Source: Phalacrocorax aristotelis (taxonomy: Eukaryota > Chordata > Aves > Suliformes > Phalacrocoracidae). From it: a stretch of DNA of 64,000 bases. The translations under genes and the position numbers were made by a program. The stretch is from NCBI RefSeq assembly GCF_949628215.1, contig NC_134280.1:49130621-49194620 (forward strand), written 5' to 3'. The notes under the pieces were generated by a model, which saw only the letters and a list, made by a program, of their open reading frames with translations, searched no databases and had not been told where the DNA came from. Shown piece by piece: positions 12,828 through 23,900 of this stretch; position 1 is the stretch's first letter; each line of letters begins with the position of its first letter.

Positions 12828-13802
12828 CAGGAATACAGAATACATTTTTGAAGATTTCCAGTTTACAAAAGTTTAAGACAGGATTGTGTTTCAACATACA
12901 ATCTCCCTTAAAGCTCTTATGTAACATTTCCGTTTCAAGTTGACAAAACCCTTCAAATCAGAAAAAAGAAGAAAAAAAGACACATGAAGGCCACAGTCCT
13001 GTACTGGGATACATTCAGGCAGAACCCAGCACAGAATTGAAATTCTTTCTGCAGTCACATATTTTAGGCCACAGGTGCAATACAGACTTGCATTAATAAA
13101 AAAAAATATTTCAGAACTCGTACGAGCTGCAAGAAGAGCACTTGTCTTACCATTTTAGTTCCAGGCACTATATGCAAAGTAGCTTCTGATGAGAAACAGT
13201 TAAAAACAGTACTTGCCATCTGACCACCACATTAAAAATACAGCATTAAATTCTTCCTTTGTTTATACAATTTTAAATATTCATTAAAAATTAAATTCAG
13301 AACCCCTCTATCCTTTTCATCGTTAATAGTTTTTCTTATCTACTAAAACCATTTGTCTTTTCTAAGATGTCTAAAAGTAAAGCTCATAAGATTAACAAGC
13401 TGCATCATTAATTAAAATGAGAGTCATCATCTCTTTCCTCCACCCAGCTTCTAAATCTATCACAGGGGCCCTATTAGCTGTATCAAAGTGAAGTGGTGTA
13501 AATAAAACTGATTTGACTTAAAAGGAGAGGAAGAATGAATGCAGTTACTTAAAAATCGCAATGCAGTCAGTGTTGTCATGTATGTCACTGTAGACAAGAG
13601 ACAAGAAAATTATTCACAGGCTTTCTTTTAAAAACATTTCTGCCAGTTTTCCATTAGCACAATACCAGAGAGGTGAATTGTAATTTGCCTTACAAGGAAC
13701 TTTAGATTATTGTATCAAAAGGATTCACTAATGGCCTAATTTTAAATACACTGCACTATGACTTCAGCAGAGGTTACAGACACTCAGAACTCCTGAAATG
13801 TA

Positions 13803-13808
13803 TTTATT
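13803..13808 (-). terminator. LDLRAD3: Possible internal poly(A) signal AATAAA
   Basis: The canonical hexamer is present on the minus strand within the inferred 3' UTR, about 1 kb before the distal one. No strong G/U-rich element is obvious, so use is uncertain. Confidence 0.25.
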
Positions 13809-14809
13809 TGTTCATTTTAAAATAACCCAAAACTAATTTCCAACAGGCTAATCCACATTCCTTCATTTACTTCAAGTAGTCACTTCTTCAAATTGTTTTG
13901 TTGGAATCAAATATATTAATACACTGAGGAGAACTACTCGTTACAGTGGTCACCATTCAATTCAGATGTAGACTCAGAATTTGGCTCTGGAAGAAAACTT
14001 TTATCGGTTTTACTTTTGTAAGCATTGGTCTTTCAAACAACATCCATTTGTTTAAATATTAAGTATAAAGGAAAGCTTCCTGGAGGACTAACTTCAATCT
14101 AAAAGGTTAAGAGCAATTACAAACAATAGAATACCAATTTTACTGGCTACTGAAAAGAAATCCTACCACATAGTATTTCATGAACACTTAACTTCAGCCT
14201 CACAAGCTGCAGGATTTTCAATGAAATATTTAATTTCATCAGCGCAGTTGTTGCTACCATGCTTTCCCAAAGATTCCACTGAATAATGCAGCGTACCGCT
14301 GTATTAACACTACTAGAAGTGACACATTATAAACAATTTTTGTGTGATACTACAGCAATTTCCAAAAAAACCAGCTAGCAAATCTGTTCTACAAACCAAA
14401 AAGCTCGAGTAAGATGAAACCCTCCCTTAAAGTTTTAGCATGCCTTTTCGGAACAAGATACTGAACTGCTGTACTCCTCAAAGTTCAGTGGTCCCCGTAA
14501 GTAACAACAAGAGGAAGACAAGACTTGTTAGATATCATTGTCTAGAGATCCAAAAAGAGAAACAACACCCAGAAATGTAGTTAACAGCCTCCCATATCAA
14601 CAATCAATCAGAAAGGCACAATCTCCTTTTGTAACTTGTGTTCTCAAAAACTAAAAGATTCCTATACAAAGATAAATTCACCCTTAGCTGGAAGGGAAAA
14701 TGCCACACCATTTAGAATGTTTGTTCTTTCTTCTTTTTGTCAAGTCCAAATGGATTATATTAATGCAAAAGTTACATGAATATATACAACCTGAAAGAGT
14801 ATTTTTTTA

Positions 14810-14833
14810 ATATATATATATATACACACACAT
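14810..14833. repeat. (TA)n-(CA)n microsatellite in the 3' UTR
   Basis: A TATATA run passes directly into ACACACACA. It is short and probably length-variable. Confidence 0.85.
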
Positions 14834-15713
14834 ATGACAGCGACTGACACAGAAGGCAGAAGCAGCAGGCTATGTCCACTCTTTTCCTACTTCTTAACAA
14901 CGCAAGGCAATGTTTTTCCAGATGCCATAGGCAAACAATATTTGGTTTGCACACACGCTGGTGTCTTAGAATATACATGGTGAAATGCAGTCGCCCATGG
15001 AAGGCTTGAATGAGGGATACATGCCATGGAAATTACACTGGACACAATGAGTTAGGCAACTTCTAAATTAAGAAGATGTTTAATTCTAATGAAAATACTG
15101 CAAACTCTTCAACAGTATGTTTTAAAGTCCAATATAATGTTTTAAAAACTGCAACAGAAAAATGTCAAGGCTAATTCTGAAACAGCATTATGTAGCTCTC
15201 TTACAGAGGCTGAGCAGAACCTAACGAAAGGCAAGAGGGACAGCAGGACCCAGTGCTCACAGGAGACATCCCTGCACCCTCCTTTACTGTTAACTCAGCT
15301 ATGTACCTGAGTTTAACCTACCTGTAAAATAAAGAATAACTGTCTGCTATATGACAATGACAACATTCTGCCTATCAAGTTGGATGGAAACATTAATCAG
15401 CCAAGTCCTGCTTTGTGAAGGACAGTGTAATTACATTGCTTGAGCTCCAAGCAAGGATGAAATCTGACCCAATCTTGTACATTGCTTTACAAGGACCTAG
15501 AAGCGTCTTCACCAACACGCTTAAGACAAGCTGCCTAAGCCTGTAATGAAAGGTGGCCATTAATCTGCTTGCGAAGTCAGCCAAGCCCATCAGCATTAGA
15601 ATTCTCCAGTGCTCCCCACTGTGTCATCTCAGTCCTGGAATGACCTGTGCTTGTAAATCCATCAGGGCCCTGCCTCTTACATACTATGGCAGTAGTCTCC
15701 AGAGCTGGAAATG

Positions 15714-15790
15714 AAAAAACAAAAACAAACAAAAAAAACCACCACCACCCAAACAAACAAACAAAAACCAACCAACCAAAAGCAAAAAAG
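15714..15790. repeat. A/C-rich low complexity (AAAC)n with CCA triplets
   Basis: On the plus strand the tract is built from AAAC, ACC and CAAC units; in the LDLRAD3 transcript it is therefore U/G-rich. The part at 15749-15767 is exactly complementary to 16672-16690 in the same inferred 3' UTR. Confidence 0.85.
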
Positions 15791-15952
15791 AATTCAGGTG
15801 GATGTGTGGGAACTGAGACTGAACCTGACTCGTTCCCCTACCTACATAAACTCAAAAATTCTTGGGTTCTGAGCATATAACCTTTGGACAAAAGAAGTTA
15901 CCTTAGAAAGATGGGGAGGAAGAAAGCAGAAGGTGTGGGCAGTCAGCTTCCT

Positions 15953-15958
15953 TTATTT
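15953..15958 (-). terminator. LDLRAD3: Possible proximal poly(A) signal AATAAA
   Basis: The canonical hexamer lies on the minus strand about 1.56 kb after the stop codon. Use here would give a short 3' UTR that keeps the 16376-16398 hairpin but drops the 15714-15790 U/G-rich tract. Confidence 0.3.
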
Positions 15959-16375
15959 CCATTAAACAGCAAAGACTGTGCAATGTCACTGTTCATTACA
16001 CAGAAGGAATGGGAAATGTGCCTGATAGACAAATATAAATAATTTTTCAAGGTTAATTTCCCTCTGGACAAGAGGAAGACACTGCACTGTTTTCTGTATA
16101 CTGAGCACAAGTGCAGCACTACAGTGTCATTTAAATTCACATATTACCTTCCCTTTAGCCACTCTAAATACCTCTACCTCTGAGATGCGATTCAACACTG
16201 TGCACTGAAAGAGTGAGCACTCTTCACAGGACACCATTCCAAGAGTTAGGACAAAACAGACACATATAATTCTGTTTTTCTTAGAAGCTAGAATTTCAAC
16301 CAAATGAACACAAATAACGGCAAGCTCCATAAAAAAACCAATGACAATATTATAAGTGAAACTTTGACATTTTAG

Positions 16376-16398
16376 AGTTCTACTGGTGCAGTAGAACT
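16376..16398 (-). other. Perfect 10-bp stem, 3-nt loop hairpin in the 3' UTR
   Basis: Arms AGTTCTACTG (16376-16385) and CAGTAGAACT (16389-16398) are exact reverse complements around a 3-base loop. In the LDLRAD3 transcript the loop reads CAC. Stem-loops with pyrimidine-purine-pyrimidine triloops are recognised by Roquin proteins, but the base pairs next to the loop here do not match the usual element, so only the structure is claimed. Confidence 0.8.
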
Positions 16399-16627
16399 AA
16401 ACCTATACAATATACTACTAACAGAGATACACATAGTATTAAATGTGTATCCACACATGTACATATACACACAGTAGACAGGGCCGATAAGCCCAACACC
16501 TTTGACTACATGACCTGCTTTCAGTTATTCTACAAATATAACAAACTAGTTATTCACACTAAAGCTTTCCGTGCTGGGTGTTTGCCTCAGGCTGGTTTTG
16601 ATGTTCAAGGTTTAGCTGAAACAGTTT

Positions 16628-16703
16628 GGGTTTTTTTTTGTTGTTTTGTTGTTTTGTTGTGTTTTGGGTTTTTTTTGTTTGTTTGTTTGGTTGGTTTTTT
16701 TCC
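16628..16703. repeat. T/G-rich low complexity (GTTT)n
   Basis: The tract is made of TTTTG, TTG and GTTT units ending in GGTTGG and a T run. In the LDLRAD3 transcript it is A/C-rich. It can pair with the 15714-15790 tract. Confidence 0.85.
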
Positions 16704-17516
16704 CCAAGAAAGAATGCATGGAGTAATGTTGCTTTGTCACGTTTGAAAAGAAGTCTTGCACTGGTTTGCTGAGAAGCTTCATTGCCTCTGTGCTCAGCCT
16801 TGAAGTTTGACAGATAAGCCAGCCTTTGTGGTGTTCCTGAGAAAACCCATGCAAATTTGGCCTAGATATTAGCATCTGGGGAAAAAAACCTTGTTTGCTC
16901 AGTTAGAAAGTTGTTGCATCCTCACAAGCTTAGACTTTGAAAATTACATTCACAGTGAGAATGTTCCAGGCCATGAAGAAAAGGGTCAAGTAGGACATTT
17001 TCTGCAATTTGAGCTCTGCCAGTGGGCTAGCCTTGGGCACCAGACCTCTAAGCAGAGAAAGTGCCTCTCATGTGCTTCAGTGACCACCAGCTGGCACCAG
17101 GCAGTAAGAAGAAACAGCTCACATGTCAACAGGACAGGAGGCACTTTGAAAACAAGAGTCCGTCTGGCACGGTTTGTGTGCAACATTTGTAAATATATAC
17201 ATTAATATATATACACATTAATATACAGTAAATAGTCCAAGAAATACATCACATCAGTTCTTTGACACAGCACTGATGTTTCTCTTACTAGTCTGAACCG
17301 GAACTTGCTTGCAGATATATTGTGGAGAGCTGATGCAACTCTAGGTTTAGCGCTCTCAGCTCTGTCTTTGATAAGCCCAAATATTAACTTAGTGTGTATT
17401 CAAATCAAGTTATCATTCAGGCACATGTCCCCGTGAAACCTATTAGCCACAGCAGATTAACCCATACAGACTTGAAAAAGTAAACGCCTTCCTGCCCATC
17501 CCAAATACTGGAGCAG

Positions 17517-17775
17517 TTACACTTCTCTTTCAGCAGTGTGGTTGACCAGAGAATCGCTTTGATCTGCTGTCCTCTCAAGAAGAGTTCTGTGGCCATCCAT
17601 GCTGTCACGGATGTCTCTTGTCCAACTGCTGGGTGTGCCCAGACGGCTTCCTGCCATGGGGGTGTCTGTGCTCACCAAGCTTCCTGTCCGAGATCGGTAA
17701 GGAGGAAGATCTGGCTGATTAGGGGATTCCGATTCAGAACAATAAGGTGGTGGAGGAAGGTCAAACCAAGGTGGT
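17517..17775 (-). CDS. LDLRAD3: LDLRAD3 last coding exon (C-terminal cytoplasmic tail)
   Basis: This 259-nt exon supplies the last 86 codons and the TAA stop. It begins with A, which completes the AGA arginine codon started by the AG at the end of the previous exon, giving LDQ-RPPWFDLPPPPY. The tail holds PPPY (17753-17742) and LPPY (17708-17697), PPxY motifs of the kind that bind WW domains; LDLRAD3 is known to bind and activate HECT E3 ligases such as ITCH and NEDD4 through these motifs. After YRSRTGS the sequence differs strongly from the mammalian tail as I remember it and is rich in Ser, Thr, Asp and Arg; it ends in Glu-Val, as the mammalian protein does. The frame is open throughout and no damage is seen. 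The orthology call rests on the exact motif order and the clean splice with the neighbouring exon. Confidence 0.93.
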
Positions 17776-17781
17776 CTGCTG
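17776..17781 (-). other. LDLRAD3: Tandem NAGNAG splice acceptor (CAGCAG) of the last LDLRAD3 exon
   Basis: On the minus strand the intron ends ...CTTACAGCAG|ACCACC. The downstream AG gives the LDQRP junction that agrees with the mammalian protein. The upstream AG would add CAG and insert one serine (LDQSRP). The polypyrimidine tract in front is weak and interrupted. Confidence 0.8.
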
Positions 17782-19490
17782 TAAGGTACACAACATAGTA
17801 AGAGGTTACCAAAAACGGTAGTACAGAAGAAAGCACGTGGTTTCCCAATTATAAAAATAACAAGCAGTATTTTACTTTATTAGTAGCTTTTTTTGTTATT
17901 TTACTTTTTTTAAAAATTTACTTTATTAGTAACTTTTCCAGGATGACACCTATTAGGAGATCTCAGACCGACCTGCCTACATTATTCAGGTCATTCCAAA
18001 ACACCCACACCACCACTAGGTACCAAGGTTTCTGATCAAGGTGCAACATAGCTAATTACATACTGCTTAACACTCTACATTCTGATTTTCATGGGTATGC
18101 ACTTCCAACAAATCTCAGCTTGCCCTCAGACAGCCATTTTTCCTGTATAACATTTACACAACCTGAGAAAGTGCTTTACGAGAAATAAGGTAAGTAGTGG
18201 ATTTACGCCTATAGATAATGATGTGAACACAAGAAAGCTCCGAGGAAACATCCATCAAGTGACAGAGATTAATGGCTTATAGCCCACAAATAAAAAACAA
18301 ACTGAATTTTTCACATGACAAACTGCTTTTGGTGTCGTGATATCACATGCAGAGCAACTGCTAAGTAGGCAGAGACAAGATGAGTACTGGATTCAGGAAA
18401 ACTGCTTTTTCATTCTGAGAGTAAACAAGTAAAGGGACTGAAGGGTTTAGCAGATTGATATAGGTCTTGGGAGCAATTAGCTCTGAAATTGCTGATGGTT
18501 TGTATCAGCACAGGTGAGAAGTGATTACAACCTGGACAGCTGCTCATTTTGTTATCCTTACTAATGAAAAGATATCATTATTATGAATGTTAACATTAAG
18601 ACAAGGGACCTACTGCCAAATGCAGCAGAGAACAGGAATGTAAATGATTATACTATCATTCTTAGTTCCCAGAGTTTGTAATAAAAAATACCAACAGGAT
18701 GACACTGAACAATTGGGATCACTAAAGTTCATACCATGCCTTTTCACGTACAGAGGATGCAGTCTAGGGGTTTTGTTTGGAAAGACTTTACAGACAGAGG
18801 TTAAAACGAAGGTTAATTATCTACAAATAAAACCAGTGTCATAACTACAAAAACATCATAACCCAAACCAGACCCACCCACAAAACTTCAAAGCACTTTC
18901 AGCTATTTAAAATGAGAACAGTGCTCTCCATTTCAGAGTCCTGTCCTTTTCTTCTGTTGGTAAAGGGCAAGTTGTGCAGAGCAGAGGAACTGTACAATTT
19001 CTTTATGCAAGAATTGAAGACCTCTTACCTTTATATACTTACCACATATGACCAGAGTAAATTTTTTTTTTTTTTTTTATACATAGTATGACCTATAGCC
19101 TAGCTGTTTTTTGGTAAAACTTCAAATTCAGTTTTCATGTTTTGATTCCATACTGGCACAGGATATCACTACTAGACAAGTGATACTTTTCTTTGCATTC
19201 TCTTGCTATCCTCAAAATCTTTACTATCAACCGCACATGCTAAGAGGGCATGACTTAAGTTTACCTTAAAACCCTTTAATACCAGTAACAGTAAGGGGAA
19301 CTGTGGAATTTTTCATATGCAGGAGAAGCTCAAATTTGACAAAATTTGGCCCTATGTGTGTGACAATTGCAATGCTGTGCTTCTGTCAAAAGCAGTAATC
19401 AGGGTAAATGGGAAGCAGAAGCATAGATTAACAGGGCTGCAAACAATAATGTGAAACTATGGTGAGCACAGCATTAGCTGCTGTACATAC
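17782..19490 (-). other. LDLRAD3: LDLRAD3 last intron
   Basis: About 1.7 kb. Donor AAAG|GTATGT at 19490-19485 (minus strand) and acceptor at 17781-17776. It contains a T17 tract at 19062-19078 and an imperfect 22-bp duplication at 17870-17937. No other exon is recognised in it. Confidence 0.9.
17870..17937. repeat. Imperfect 22-bp direct repeat with two minus-strand AATAAA hexamers
   Basis: Copies at 17870-17891 and 17916-17937 share TTTACTTTATTAGTA and differ at two positions. Each copy holds an AATAAA on the minus strand (17881-17876 and 17927-17922), upstream of the last LDLRAD3 exon. Confidence 0.8.
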
Positions 19491-19836
19491 CTTTGGTCGA
19501 GCACAGCCTCTGAATAGGATGGTGGAGAGTCCATGTCCACTGGCCTGTGGTATGCCTGGTTAGACATGTACTGGATCCCATTGTTGACGTTGTAGGTGAC
19601 GCTGCAGTGGTGCGGGTGATCAAGGACCACCAGCCGGGACAGCAAGACAGGGTGCTGCAGTCGATGCACTGGCAGGGTCATGAGATTGTTGCGTTTCCGT
19701 TGGTGATGCAGGACTAAGGCAAGAAAGGCCACCACAAGCACAAAAATGACAGAGCTACCAATGATAGCATAGGTAATACTAGGGTAGTAAAGTAGCTGAT
19801 TTTCTGAGGTCACATAATCTTGGCCGCTGCCTGCCT
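19491..19836 (-). CDS. LDLRAD3: LDLRAD3 penultimate exon (juxtamembrane, transmembrane helix, proximal tail)
   Basis: This 346-nt exon has 2 + 342 + 2 bases around its codons, with acceptor CTTTTGTCTTGCAG before 19836 and donor AG|GTATGT after 19491. It encodes the short extracellular stem [17 protein letters not shown], then a hydrophobic helix [20 protein letters not shown] continuing to about 19706, then a basic HHQRKRNN stop-transfer. The cytoplasmic part carries [28 protein letters not shown] and the first PPxY motif, PPSY (19525-19514). This order is that of LDLRAD3, a single-pass receptor of the plasma membrane and endosomes with three LDL-receptor class A repeats in the ectodomain; the first of these is a known alphavirus attachment site in mammals and is not in this window. 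The GTG at 19813 is not a start: the frame is open back to the acceptor. Confidence 0.96.
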
Positions 19837-20835
19837 CTGCAAGACAAAAGGAAAAGGAAGCCTGAGATTTCTTTCAGCATAAAACTGCTCTTAACCTATG
19901 CTGTCTTTTCTGCTAACTCACTGTGTGACAAAAGCAGGGTTTCCCTTTTTCTCTGAGTTGTGGAAAATTAGCTTATTAAAAGCATATGCATACAAATCAG
20001 AGATTGGCTGACTATGACTCAGTCCATCCTCACCCACAAAAATTGCCAGCAGATAAACTACTACGGAGACACAAACTGAGAAAGAGTAAATTACACACCA
20101 TAGTAGGAAGCACGTACACTGTCACGGGAGTAACTCCCCCATCCCTACCTATCTGTCATAACTTTTTGTTTCCAGAGGTGAGATACCCAATTCTGAGGTA
20201 TAAGCACAGCACCTCAGCTGTACTTGGCAAAGCACACTAGAATCAGAGATGTAAAAGGCTTGATCTTTACTTTTAACAATAACTGGCAGTGCAAAGTTTA
20301 CCAAAAAAAGACAGCAAGTACGTCCTGTGCTCCACAGATATAACAGTCCAAAATAAGTATGGGAGAAAATACAGACAGCTGCTCAGTTAAGGGCGGTTAT
20401 TGGGATGTTTGCGATCAGAAGACGACCTGCTGAAAAAAATTCTAAAGAAGAAAGGGTGTTGGAACAGAAAAACCAGCAATGTAAGCCTGGTAGATGTGAT
20501 ACCAGTAAGAGACGTGAAAGAAGAGTGTAGTGAAAGAATTGATTGGTAAAACAAAAACAAAACCCACAAACCAGATGAAAAACCCAGGTTAGGAAAGAAC
20601 AAGATGAGGAAAAGAAAAACATCGGCTGCGCTGAGGCCATGAAAGATCACACAAGTGAGCTTCAGTTTGAGATGGAAAAGGTGAAGGGAATGGTTGGAAA
20701 CAGTAACTGAGTGGCAGGGAGCAGGAGCAGAAGCACAACTCTAAACAGCAGTATTAGAGAGATGAGAAGAAGGGACGAGAAGACTTGATCATAAGAAGTA
20801 CTTCACATAGCATATACTATGTCTTTTATTTGCAG

Positions 20836-20955
20836 GAGGCACTGAGGAATTTACAAAGTTACCAAGACTTGCAAGAGAAGTTACAGCTGGATTTGTTCAG
20901 AGTCATGACAGAGCAGGAATTGCTGCCTGGGCTCTGGGCCCAGAGAAGCAAAAAG
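20836..20955 (+). other. Possible antisense exon, 40 open codons with splice-like edges
   Basis: A block of 120 nt is framed by GTCTTTTATTTGCAG on the left and AAAAAG|GTAACAG on the right, and is open in one frame (starts EALRNLQSYQDLQEKLQLDL and ends GLWAQRSKK). It lies opposite to LDLRAD3, about 1 kb upstream of the transmembrane exon. The peptide is not recognised, and a 40-codon open frame is not rare by chance. It may be a non-coding RNA exon or nothing. Confidence 0.2.
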
Positions 20956-23900
20956 GTAACAGAATAATGACTTTGGACAACATCTGAATAGATCTTGAAC
21001 TGCATGCAAATCTTATGAGAAAACACTATAAGAGGCAACACAACACAAAGGAGGAAAGAGGTTCAGGAAGCAAAATGGCATAAACACGCTGGTGTGACTG
21101 CCACACTTGAGGCCAGCGCCAGCACCACAGAACTGCGTTCCCCCAATTCCATTTCAGCCCCCTCTTCACAAGTTCATACAGCCTTTGAGTACTATTCTCT
21201 TTTTTTGGGGGAAAACTTCTATTTCTGTGCATGCTGTAACTCCTTATAACCTCAACAAGAAAAAGACATTAATCTGCCTCAAGAAAAAATAAGAGGCTGA
21301 GTAAAAAACAAACAAAACAAACTGAACTCCTTGACCTCCAACATCCCCACAATTACAAGAGGACTATCCATCCAAATTCTTCATTTCTTACTGCAGAAGG
21401 CTGAGACAGTAAATCTTAACATGCCATTTTCCTTTCTTTTGCCTATCAACTAAAACTGCTTTTTGGTCACTCAAAATTACAACTGAGCCACTTACACATT
21501 TCTCTAGCAACAAAATAATGAAATATATACCAACTGTGTCTGGCATAATAGAAGAGCTTTCCTCAAGCACCCATTGTTCTGCACCAAGACGCTTTGGGTA
21601 TTTCCCTCAAAATGTGATTTTGGTAGTTCACTTCCATGGTTAAACATTAAATCACACTTTTCAGCACCACTGAAAGTAACTTATGCATTAGTTATGTAAG
21701 ATAATACAACATAAAATGACTAATCTCTTAAACATCTCCATTTTCAATCATAGATATTTTAGAAAGAAGGGATGGGAGAGAAAGACTGTACCACAACTGA
21801 GAGAACATGATTATTGGTCCTGCTACCAACTAAGAAAACTATGACTCTTAAATAGATCCATTTTACTGATGATGCCACTACAACTGCAGACCAGAGCTTT
21901 GCAGGCCAGCTGCAAGCCACACAAATTTATTGACACCTAGTGTCACACCTCAGTGAGGAACCTTACTAAATTTATTTCCCTGTGCAACTGTGCTGGAGAG
22001 AAAGTAGAAATCACTGTTACACTCGACACTAGGTCTCTGGCTCACTCAAAGTGAACAAAGTCTGCATGAAGAATGTAACCCAAAGCAGAAGGGAGGAAAG
22101 GAATTTACATGCATTAGTAATTTTAATTACAGCCATAATATATTGCTGTGGCTTCTTGAATACACTCCCTAAATTCACCAGTTGAGAAATTAATTCATGT
22201 CACATATCACAGACAAGGGCCAGCATTAGGAGTATAGTGACAAGCAGATCATTTTTATGCAAACATCAACAAGTTTATTTGCAATGAATGATGCATGGAT
22301 GAATACCACCACCTGCAATTCTTCAGTGCAAGGAAGGTAAATATATTATGACATCCAAGTAAAATACCAAAGACTTTCATTCAACTTGGCTCACTGGTTA
22401 CAGAGCACCGACATAAGACTGAGAACAGAATGCCTTTGCAGACCTAATGAGTCCTAATTAGTTACCATGGGATTGTTCTGCAGCAGCACAGTCCTTTCTC
22501 TTTATAATCTCCATCTTATTAAAAGGGAAGAAAAATAAGAGAAGTCAATTATATGTGAACTTCTTTTCAAAACTTCTAAGGTTATCCATCTGTTTAGGAC
22601 AGCATCTTCTAAGTCCTGCATGAAAAGCCTCCATAAATCCAAACCGATTAACCAGATTGCTAAAAAAAAATAATACTTTGTCAAAAGTCAGATGGGATCT
22701 GATGACCAGCTCTAGGACAGTCTGAAACAAATAATCTATTTTATCAGGTTTTATGATCCTTTTCACAAAACAGCCACCACATATCTTCCAGAGAGTTTGG
22801 GTAAATTTGCAGTTAACATGCTGTTTTGGAGCTCTGGGATTACTGTGGCTAATGAAACATTGTTTACCAGTAACTCTCTACTCCTTTTCAGGTGTTTAGA
22901 TCTATTGCTTGTATTCCAATTTCGTTCACCATAACTCTGAGAACAAGAGCAATCTAAGGTTATGCTTACACTAGGGACTACGGGTCCAGGTAGACATCTC
23001 TGAACCAGAAGTATAGCTGTGAAGGCACTGTTTTGAACAGTGCTATCTGGTACAGCCTTCGAACCAGCCAACTTGGCAATATTGCTTTTGGGATCTGAAT
23101 TAGCATCTCCATCAGTTTGGCTAGTTCTAGCCTGCATGTCTCTAAAATGGAGCTGCGCTGAGGAGTACAGATATATCCTGTGAAGAGGGAAGACTCTGGT
23201 TTACCTGTTAAGTGCACTTTCTTGTGCCCTGGGTAGTGCTGAGTAGTTTGCATGGAGACACTCTCACTCCCCATGCAAAGACTCCAGCTCCCTAAACACA
23301 CACAGTCTTTATACCTTTGCAGGAACAGACAGAGTGCACCAATCTCTGAGGCGGAGTTCTGGCCAGGAAGATTCAGCTATCATCAAAACAAAGTCTTCTT
23401 CCACCACCATAACAACCTTATTCTTGCCTTATAGGTGGATTTTCTGGGCCAAGGTGACACTATCTTAAGGTCCTTTTGCAAAACACACATGAGAAGTCCA
23501 GTGGTATTTTGCTTCTGCTGCGGTGTAGCTTAAACCACGAAAGCCCAACCTGCATCTAACCTCTCTTTTCCAGCAAAGTCAGTAAATCCAAACCTGCAAA
23601 AGATGAAAGCCTTTGCTGAGCCTATCAGCACTGCTTGGCTTGTAGCCACAGAGAGAGCACTTTCCATTCAAGGAAAAGAAGTGAACTGCCCTTTATGGTC
23701 CTCCAAAGAATGCTCTGGCAAGGAAACTGCTCTATAGCACAGCTAAAACAAAAGTAGCAGAATTATAAGACAGTTTTGCATATGAGAGGCTTTTATATCG
23801 AGCTTTTTCTTTGTCTTACCATGTATCTGATCATGTTGAAATTAATAACATCTTAGTGATTCCTTGGCAACATTCTGGGTTTTTTTGTAGAGCCAGGTGA

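Larger units (their letters stand above)
12800..17516 (-). other. LDLRAD3: LDLRAD3 3' UTR (probable, about 4.7 kb)
   Basis: This follows the LDLRAD3 stop codon (TAA at 17519-17517) on the minus strand. It is AT-rich, contains no recognisable CR1 or LTR insertion in spite of several in the neighbouring DNA, and ends just downstream of a canonical AATAAA at 12827-12822 with a G/T-rich stretch after it. Two internal AATAAA hexamers (15958-15953 and 13808-13803) could give shorter transcripts. Mammalian LDLRAD3 also has a 3' UTR of several kilobases, which fits. The exact end is inferred; transcript data would set it. Confidence 0.6.

Noticed and set aside
16376-16398. Canonical Roquin constitutive decay element
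   Set aside because: The triloop type fits, but the loop-closing pairs are not the UUC/GAA expected for that element.
17538-17798. 86-codon plus-strand frame
   Set aside because: It is the antisense shadow of the last LDLRAD3 coding exon.
19457-19813. 118-codon frame starting at 19813 as a complete small membrane protein
   Set aside because: It is an internal LDLRAD3 exon: the first codon is GTG, the frame is open back to a splice acceptor, and the last 11 codons are intron read-through.
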